Source of the DNA: Moraxellaceae bacterium
GTDB taxonomy: Bacteria; Pseudomonadota; Gammaproteobacteria; Pseudomonadales; Ketobacteraceae
NCBI GenBank assembly: GCA_002402125.1
Contig: NVVG01000090.1
Span: 1-5,856 of the forward strand
DNA length: 5,856 nucleotides
Direction of reading: 5' to 3'
Shown: piece after piece, positions 1-4,591 of the stretch
Position numbering within the stretch: the first letter of the stretch is position 1
How the letters are laid out: each line of letters begins with the position of its first letter
Made by a program: the position numbers and the translations under genes
The notes under the pieces: generated by a model
The model's input: the letters and a program-made list of their open reading frames with translations, nothing else
The model's database searches: none
Told to the model about the DNA's origin: nothing

Positions 1-1131
1 GTCAGTCGATTCTAAGGTGGTGAGATCCAACGCCACATTAGTCGCACCTTCTGCCACCGTCATACTTTGATCCACTACCGTCGCGGTATCATCATCTACC
101 GGGGTAACCGTAATACTATAGGTCTGGCCAGCTAACTGATTACCGGCGGGGTCTTCAACCGAATAAGAAAAGCTGTCACTAGTGGTATTGGAATCATCAT
201 GGGTATATAAAATATTGCCATCGATGATATCTTGCTGGGTAAAGGTATCGTTAGTGCCGGCCGCCCAAGCACTGCCGTTAATGGATAAGCTGCCGTTACT
301 GACATTACCCACGGTATAGATTAACGTAGCATCGTCAGTATCGGTGTCGGTCGATTCTAAGGTGGTTAAATCCAATGCCACATTGGTAACACCTTCAGCT
401 ACCGTCATGCTTTGATCGACCACCGTCGCGGTATCGTCATCTACCGGAGTAACGGTGATGCTAAAGGTTTGACCCGCCAATTGATTACCGGTTAGATCTT
501 CTACCGAATAAGAAAAACTGTCACTGGTGGTATTGGTATCATCGTGAGTATATAGAATATTGCCATCGATGATGTCTTGCTGAGTAAAGGTATCGTTGGT
601 ACCAGCGGCCCAAGCGCTACCGTTAATGAACAAACTGCCGTTGCTAACATTTCCCACGGTATAAATTAGTGTTGCGTCGTCGGTATCGGTGTCGGTGGAT
701 TCTAAGGTGGTGAGATCCAATGCCACATTGGTAGCGCCTTCAGCTACCGTCATGCTTTGATCGACCACCGTCGCGGTATCGTCATCTACCGGAGTAACGG
801 TTATGCTAAAGGTCTGACCGGCCAACTGATTGCCGGTTGGATCTTCTACCGAATAAGAGAAACTGTCACTGGTTGTATTGGTATCATCGTGTGTGTAAAG
901 GACATTGCCATCGATGATGTCTTGTTGGGTAAAGGTATCGTTGGTACCAGCCGCCCAAGCGCTGCCGTTAATCGACAAGCTGCCATTGCTGACATTACCC
1001 ACGGTATAAATTAACGTAGCATCGTCGGTATCGGTGTCGGTAGATTCTAAGGTAGTGAGATCCAGTGCCACGCTGGTAGCGCCTTCAGTTACCGTCATGC
1101 TTTGATCGACTACCGTCGCGGTATCGTCATC
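1..1131 (-). repeat. 345-bp in-frame tandem repeats encoding 115-residue cadherin/CSPG-like domains
   Basis: Three complete units (1131-787, 786-442, 441-97) and the first 32 codons of a fourth (96-1) follow one another with an exact 345-bp period. The anchor sequence ending in attctaa recurs at 6, 351, 696 and 1041. Each unit starts DDDTATVVDQSMTV and contains TLIYTVGNVSNG, FTQQDI and a GN(V/I)LYTHDD...SDSFSYSVED stretch, then ends SITVTPV. This matches the cadherin-like CSPG/NG2 type of repeat found in bacterial giant adhesins. Acidic DDD and HDD clusters at unit junctions and mid-unit could bind calcium, which is inferred. Unit 1 differs from unit 2 at five residues (positions 15, 20, 53, 77, 98), and unit 2 differs from unit 3 at six (18, 53, 84, 98, 99, 108). 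Many silent differences are also present. The array runs out of the window, so the copy number is unknown. Confidence 0.93.
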
Positions 1132-2541
1132 GGCGGCCTTGATCGAGACGCCGGCCGCAGTCCAATCGTAGCTCGATGGTATCGACCACGATGTCACGAC
1201 CGAGGCCGCGCCTGCTTCTGTCGAGCCGGCCGAATTGCCTTTGTCGTTCGAGAACAGATCCCAGTGCTCGGTCTGCCCGGCACCAGCAGTCGAATCAAAG
1301 TCGCCATTCCAGTCGACGGACATCACCCCAAAAACCAGTTCGCCTGACGCAGAGCTGACGGTCGTGGAAGGCGTGGACGAGTCCCCTTGAGCCGAACTGA
1401 AGGTCCCGAGCGGCGTCGACTGATCGACACCGTCGAAGGTCATGACGCCGATCGAAGCGCCTCGATGGCTGCTTCCCGTGAGATCCACCTCGACGTTGTA
1501 GGTGCCGCTATCGGGCGCGACCAGCGACCAGATTTCAGTGCGTGTCGGGTTCCCTGAGGTGCCTTCTAGGAAGCCGACGCGAGTGAGACTATCGCCGTTG
1601 TAGGTGATAGTGTCGACACTTTCGCCTTGATCCCAGCCGAAGGAGATGCCGACCAGCATCAGTCGGTCGCTGCCCGATGTGGTATGAGAGATCGACGTAC
1701 TGCTGGAGCTTAGGGGGATCGTGTCGGTCGACGTATTGTCTTCGCCGATCGCCAACGTCTCTGCATAGTCCGCCTGAAACTCGTCGCTCAATGCGACCTC
1801 GGTCTCAATTTGTCCGCTGTTATACTCCAGATCCCAATCGCCACCCGCTGAGGAATTCCCGGTAAGATCGTCTGAAGCCGCAACATCGGCACCGGTTAAC
1901 AACGCCAATTCATCAACCAACTCTTGACCGGCTTCCGTTGACGCTAGATCACAGCCATAAATTAATAAATCACCTTCTGCGGATAATGACTCTCCCCACC
2001 CTTTAATCGCTTCTTCATTGGATTTTAATGACTCACTATCAAGTTGATTGGTGCCTAATGATAATTGACCATCTGCTCCGTGAGAAATCAGATGTATTGC
2101 GTCAAGCCCTTGCCGTTCTGAAAGAATGTCACTGAGTTGTGTAAACCCATCACTAGTAGAATCCAACAATATTACTTCGAACTGGCGACTCTCATCGGCA
2201 TTACCCATCAAGTCATCTAGCAGCACCTGGTAATCTGGGGTAGCGGTATCGATAATAACCAACTCGACAGTTAGGTCGGATGTATTATCTATGCTACCGG
2301 CATTTTCTGGTTGTATGTCATTAGAATCATCATTGGTCTTATTCAATAATGCTAAGCGCTGCTCTTTCAACTCGGCCAATACTTCTTCAGCTTCAATGGT
2401 AAGCGGTTCTTCCAAGGTTGGACTATCTAAAACGGCACCGAGCAGGTCGGCCGAATATAATACCCTCGGTTCTAGCGCTTCTATCAGTGCGGGTGGGTGT
2501 TTTTTATGTTTTCGCTTGTTAAACCAACCTGATGCTCTCAC
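1..2541 (-). CDS. Giant LEPR-XLL / DUF4347 cadherin-like repeat protein (5' part; 3' end outside window)
   Basis: This frame is read from a GTG at 2541-2539 and has no stop down to base 1, giving 847 visible residues. The GTG was chosen because GGAG lies 6 nt upstream, no other start codon precedes it in frame after the upstream TAG at 2568-2566, and LEPR-XLL proteins usually begin a few tens of residues before the motif. In order I see: a basic segment (NKRKHKKH, residues 8-15); the LEPR-XLL motif LEPRVLYSA (23-31); a DUF4347 domain (about 93-262) with LISHG (H154), IYGCD (C197) and GADVAASDDLTGN; a beta-rich module (about 265-470); and 115-residue cadherin/CSPG-like repeats from 471. There is no Sec signal peptide or membrane helix. 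Known members of this family are very large secreted or surface proteins, many thought to leave by type I secretion. An adhesin role is inferred. Codon use changes sharply within the gene (GC-rich at about 1132-1850). The gene follows the adaptor gene after 13 nt, so the two are probably co-transcribed. Confidence 0.9.
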   Translation of the reverse strand, partial: MRASGWFNKRKHKKHPPALIEALEPRVLYSADLLGAVLDSPTLEEPLTIEAEEVLAELKEQRLALLNKTNDDSNDIQPENAGSIDNTSDLTVELVIIDTATPDYQVLLDDLMGNADESRQFEVILLDSTSDGFTQLSDILSERQGLDAIHLISHGADGQLSLGTNQLDSESLKSNEEAIKGWGESLSAEGDLLIYGCDLASTEAGQELVDELALLTGADVAASDDLTGNSSAGGDWDLEYNSGQIETEVALSDEFQADYAETLAIGEDNTSTDTIPLSSSSTSISHTTSGSDRLMLVGISFGWDQGESVDTITYNGDSLTRVGFLEGTSGNPTRTEIWSLVAPDSGTYNVEVDLTGSSHRGASIGVMTFDGVDQSTPLGTFSSAQGDSSTPSTTVSSASGELVFGVMSVDWNGDFDSTAGAGQTEHWDLFSNDKGNSAGSTEAGAASVVTSWSIPSSYDWTAAGVSIKAADDDTATVVDQSMTVTEGATSVALDLTTLESTDTDTDDATLIYTVGNVSNGSLSINGSAWAAGTNDTFTQQDIIDGNVLYTHDDTNTTSDSFSYSVEDPTGNQLAGQTFSITVTPVDDDTATVVDQSMTVAEGATNVALDLTTLESTDTDTDDATLIYTVGNVSNGSLFINGSAWAAGTNDTFTQQDIIDGNILYTHDDTNTTSDSFSYSVEDLTGNQLAGQTFSITVTPVDDDTATVVDQSMTVAEGVTNVALDLTTLESTDTDTDDATLIYTVGNVSNGSLSINGSAWAAGTNDTFTQQDIIDGNILYTHDDSNTTSDSFSYSVEDPAGNQLAGQTYSITVTPVDDDTATVVDQSMTVAEGATNVALDLTTLESTD
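1132..1850 (-). other. GC-rich segment in the giant gene encoding a beta-sandwich-like module and the end of DUF4347
   Basis: Codon use here is dominated by TCG, GTC, GAC, ACC and GGC. By hand count, bases 1201-1260 are 37/60 GC and 1441-1500 are 36/60, against 24/60 at 1981-2040, 22/60 at 181-240 and 32/60 at 601-660. The segment encodes about residues 231-470. These are the last 30 or so residues of DUF4347 (GGDWDLEYNSG onward) and a module with SISHTTSGSDRLMLVGISF, TEIWSLVAPDSGTYNVEV, GVMTFDGVDQSTPLGT and a C-terminal GVSIK. I recognise this pattern from other bacterial secreted proteins (SGS-R-L-VGVS... GVDQTTPLG... GVSIK) but cannot give it a firm family name. Its edges coincide with the start of the 115-residue repeats on one side and the interior of DUF4347 on the other. 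This suggests arrival by recombination from a GC-richer relative. Confidence 0.7.
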
Positions 2542-2557
2542 CGCCTTCTCCCCATTA
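2538..2557 (-). promoter_or_regulatory. Translational junction: Shine-Dalgarno and five-codon bridging frame before the giant gene
   Basis: The adaptor gene ends with TAA at 2557-2555. The last A of that stop starts an ATG (2555-2553) that opens a five-codon frame (MGRRR) closed by TGA at 2540-2538, which overlaps the GTG start of the giant gene (2541-2539) by two bases. The Shine-Dalgarno GGAG (2551-2548), 6 nt before the GTG, lies inside this mini-frame. A ribosome finishing the adaptor could restart at the ATG and hand over to the GTG. The sequence arrangement is seen directly; coupling is inferred and the mini-frame may be chance. Confidence 0.5.
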
Positions 2558-4099
2558 CTGTAGCGCTAGTTGTTGGTTGCAAGAAGTTGACGTCATCGCT
2601 GCGTTAACGCTAATCGCCTTCACCACTCCATTAACTTTAGCAACAGCTTCCTTTCCTCCTGCAATTGAAATATCAAGCCAATACGCATTGCTAGATTTTT
2701 TACGAGGAAATGCGTCAACAGTAAAACCTTTTTTGGCAAGCTTACGCACACGCCGGTCAGCGACAAACCTCTTGTTATAGAGCCCTACTGAAACCACGTA
2801 TCCGTTTTTTGCGCTAAAGGGCATCTCAAAATAATCACGAACTCCTGCAGTTTTTAGGCGGGCTATCAAGGCTTTAACTGCTGAACGATTATGCTGAGGC
2901 TTAGATAGAACAATATAATCTCTAATTTTAGATGTTTTCTCCTTTCGTATCTCTAATTTTGAAGCGTGTTCCGCAAGACCTTTTGATAGTTTTTTTGCAA
3001 GACTCCTTCTTTGAACAGGCCCAACCTTGTAACAACGATTTCCAGCTGAGTTGTTTATTAGTGACTCAACAACAGCAAGATTTTTACTTGAGACGGACTT
3101 TGATGATGAACTTGCTGAATTATTTTCAGCTATTTCAGGCTCTTTAGGACTAATTTCTGGCAAAAAGCTTAAGTCACAACGTAGCCCCCCCGGTATTAAA
3201 TAATCTGGGTTTGGCAATCGCAACCGGATCCCAAAAGTTCCACTAGCAGTATCTGCGACTCTATCGATGCGCTCTACCGTGGCTAATTGTTTTCCATAAC
3301 CCGATACCGTTGGTGTTACCTCCGCGTGCAAACCGATGGGAATACGTCCCATATATTCAACAGGCAAAATGATTTCAACGTTTAATGGATCCAGTTGCGC
3401 TATACGCATCAGTGGTTTGTCCTTTACATATTCTCCTCCTGAGATGAATCGCTCCATGACAACGCCTTTGATAGGACTTCGAATGGTGAGCTGTTTAAGC
3501 AATTCAGAAACTCGACGATAGTCTAGTTTGGCAATTTGATGTGCATTGGTCGCTTGACCTACCTGTAACTGAGCAAGTCTGAGCTCAGTTTCAAGTTGAT
3601 CGATCTCTTGAAGTGATATGGCATTTTTATTAAAAAGCTTTTGGTTTCGCTGTTGAGATCGGAGACTAAATGCTGCATTTTCTTTGTGTAGCTCTACTTT
3701 ACCTTCAAATTTCGCTTTTATACTCGCTAACGCTAGTGTTGCCTGCACAACTTTTGAATCTAGGCTAGAAAGCGCCATTCCCTGCTCTACGGTGTCACCG
3801 ATGTCGACATAAACCTGATCAACAATACCCGATACTGGACTACCTACATCCACGATTTGGCCTGGCTCAATAATACATTCGAAATTCGGAATATCGGCCA
3901 CTGCGTCTATATCCACTAAGGATTCTTTATTCGCAGTGGGTTCTTTATTCGCTGAAGGCTCTTGATTCACTGAAGGCTCTTGATTGGCTAAAGGCTTTTT
4001 ATACGCTAAAGACTCACTCTCCATCGCCAGTGTTGCTGTAATAGGAGACATTGCAAAAAGATACAGCAGAGGGAGTAGAATTCTATGTCTTAACTGCAC
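2555..4099 (-). CDS. Periplasmic adaptor (RND-type membrane fusion protein) with C-terminal SPOR-like region
   Basis: The protein has 514 residues from a GTG start (4099-4097), with AAGGA 8 nt upstream supporting that choice. Residues 1-25 are a Sec signal peptide (basic RHR, hydrophobic ILLPLLYLF, probable cleavage after TLA at 25); there is no lipobox Cys. Residues 31-60 are five hexapeptide repeats. The adaptor core follows: first half of the lipoyl-like barrel-sandwich (about 75-115, with SPVSGIVDQVYVDIGDTVEQG), alpha-hairpin (about 116-200), second half (about 204-232, with IRSPIKGVV and GGEYV) and beta-barrel (about 235-315). A Ser-rich linker (about 324-340) leads to a SPOR-like region (355-480), with CYKVGP, an ALIARLKTAGVRDYF helix and YVVSVGLYNKRFVADRRVRKLAKKGF. 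Adaptors link inner-membrane pumps to outer-membrane channels, and SPOR domains bind denuded peptidoglycan. No pump gene is adjacent in the window. Given the neighbour, a role in export or surface placement of the giant protein is plausible; a drug-efflux role is the alternative. Confidence 0.88.
   Translation of the reverse strand: MQLRHRILLPLLYLFAMSPITATLAMESESLAYKKPLANQEPSVNQEPSANKEPTANKESLVDIDAVADIPNFECIIEPGQIVDVGSPVSGIVDQVYVDIGDTVEQGMALSSLDSKVVQATLALASIKAKFEGKVELHKENAAFSLRSQQRNQKLFNKNAISLQEIDQLETELRLAQLQVGQATNAHQIAKLDYRRVSELLKQLTIRSPIKGVVMERFISGGEYVKDKPLMRIAQLDPLNVEIILPVEYMGRIPIGLHAEVTPTVSGYGKQLATVERIDRVADTASGTFGIRLRLPNPDYLIPGGLRCDLSFLPEISPKEPEIAENNSASSSSKSVSSKNLAVVESLINNSAGNRCYKVGPVQRRSLAKKLSKGLAEHASKLEIRKEKTSKIRDYIVLSKPQHNRSAVKALIARLKTAGVRDYFEMPFSAKNGYVVSVGLYNKRFVADRRVRKLAKKGFTVDAFPRKKSSNAYWLDISIAGGKEAVAKVNGVVKAISVNAAMTSTSCNQQLALQ
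3920..4009 (-). repeat. 18-bp tandem repeat (five units) coding for hexapeptides in the adaptor N-terminus
   Basis: Five 18-bp units read in frame as LAYKKP, LANQEP, SVNQEP, SANKEP and TANKES (residues 31-60). They sit between the signal peptide cleavage site and the first adaptor strand. The DNA copies are near-identical in the middle (ctcttgattc / tctttattcg variants on the plus strand) and decay toward the outer units, as expected for a minisatellite grown by slippage. The encoded stretch is hydrophilic and Pro/Glu/Asn-rich, so it is probably a flexible spacer whose length may vary between strains. Its function is unknown. Confidence 0.88.
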
Positions 4100-4107
4100 G
4101 ACTATAA

Positions 4108-4112
4108 TCCTT
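4108..4112 (-). promoter_or_regulatory. Ribosome binding site of the adaptor gene
   Basis: On the minus strand the sequence GAAGAAGGA ends 8 nt before the GTG at 4099, with AAGGA at 4112-4108. It decides the GTG start over the later in-frame ATG codons at residues 17 and 26, which would remove part or all of the signal peptide. Confidence 0.65.
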
Positions 4113-4133
4113 CTTCAGGTTCTTAGTCCCTTA

Positions 4134-4162
4134 GCTATAGGAAGATAATGAGTGAGCTGCAA
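4134..4162 (-). promoter_or_regulatory. Candidate sigma70-type promoter of the adaptor-giant protein unit
   Basis: On the minus strand TTGCAG (4162-4157) is followed after 17 nt by TATAGC (4139-4134). This matches TTGACA at 3 of 6 and TATAAT at 4 of 6 positions with ideal spacing. Transcription would begin near 4127, leaving a leader of about 28 nt that carries the Shine-Dalgarno. The match is weak and was found by eye in AT-rich DNA. Confidence 0.3.
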
Positions 4163-4358
4163 GGCTATTTATTTGACACCTCATAATTTTTGAACCGCAA
4201 TCATGACTAAATAGGTGATTTAACAGTCTTTATTTTTTGTATGCCTGCCTGACTAATTTTTATACTTTATTTAACTATTGATTGCTTCATTAATCTAACT
4301 TCAAGCATAAGTGGCCCATATATACCCCTCAAAAAGAACCTTAGGGTTGTCGTTACAA

Positions 4359-4381
4359 CTGCTGTGTTTTAAACAGTGCAG
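4359..4381. promoter_or_regulatory. Imperfect 23-bp palindrome, candidate operator
   Basis: The two halves of ctgctgtgttt-t-aaacagtgcag pair at 9 of 11 positions around base 4370, with a perfect 11-bp core tgttttaaaca (4365-4375). The size and symmetry fit a dimeric regulator site, and it lies between two divergent genes. I recognise no known regulator consensus, so the binding role is a guess. Confidence 0.3.
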
Positions 4382-4392
4382 AAGAGCACAAA

Positions 4393-4405
4393 AAGTAGGC
4401 TACTT
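4393..4405. promoter_or_regulatory. Perfect 13-bp palindrome, candidate operator
   Basis: AAGTAGGCTACTT has 6-bp arms that pair fully around a single central base at 4399. Its centre lies 29 bp from that of the palindrome at 4359-4381. The two sites do not share sequence, so they would not be copies of one operator. Short palindromes of this size also occur by chance. Confidence 0.25.
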
Positions 4406-4580
4406 ATTGTTTGACTGGATTGGATATATAGACTTTTTTTGCGTATCCAAACACAAAACTCCTTAACCACAGCGCCGTTAGGCAAAAATGCGCTACAGTC
4501 AATATTACAGCTAACACCACGTAATAGGCTGAGGCCATTTACGCAAATCACCAATCAATTCTTGGGACATTCCCTTATCT

Positions 4581-4584
4581 AGGA
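4581..4584 (+). promoter_or_regulatory. Ribosome binding site of the REC-PAS gene
   Basis: AGGA at 4581-4584 lies 7 nt before the ATG at 4592, normal spacing. It supports this ATG, which also places the receiver domain eight residues from the N-terminus as is usual. Confidence 0.7.
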
Positions 4585-4591
4585 TTTATAT

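Larger units (their letters stand above)
4100..4591. other. Divergent intergenic region between the adaptor and sensor genes
   Basis: These 492 bp lie between two start codons pointing away from each other, so they should carry both promoters and any shared control sites. The region is AT-rich and holds no convincing gene. I see a weak promoter for the leftward unit (4134-4162), two palindromes (4359-4381 and 4393-4405), and a 7-bp inverted repeat TTGGATA/TATCCAA (4420-4426 and 4444-4450) around a run of seven T. I found no strong promoter for the rightward gene. TATATA at 4425-4430 is the best -10-like string, but it lacks a good -35. No riboswitch or small RNA fold was recognised. Confidence 0.7.

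Noticed and set aside
1..1131. Long direct repeats considered as CRISPR or non-coding satellite
   Set aside because: The 345-bp period is a multiple of three, the frame stays open throughout, and differences are largely silent, so this is a coding domain array.
757..1865. Plus-strand open frames at 757-1014, 1102-1347, 1176-1358 and 1677-1865
   Set aside because: They lie opposite the continuous minus-strand frame of the giant protein, whose domains and repeats are recognisable. Their translations are low in hydrophobic core and rich in Arg/Ser, as expected for antisense shadows.
2291..3521. Plus-strand open frames at 2291-2563, 2532-2780, 2932-3147 and 3336-3521
   Set aside because: All are antisense to the giant gene or the adaptor gene, and their translations match no family I recognise.
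4420..4450. Inverted repeat around a run of seven T, considered as a terminator
   Set aside because: The T run is in the 17-nt loop, not after the stem, the 7-bp arms are AT-rich, and no gene ends nearby.
4369..4554. Minus-strand 61-codon frame in the divergent spacer
   Set aside because: It starts with TTG, has no Shine-Dalgarno, matches no family I know and overlaps the palindromes. It is most likely chance.
4564..4574. GGGA-CAT-TCCC mini hairpin just before the REC-PAS ribosome binding site
   Set aside because: A 4-bp stem with a 3-nt loop is too short to claim a regulatory role.
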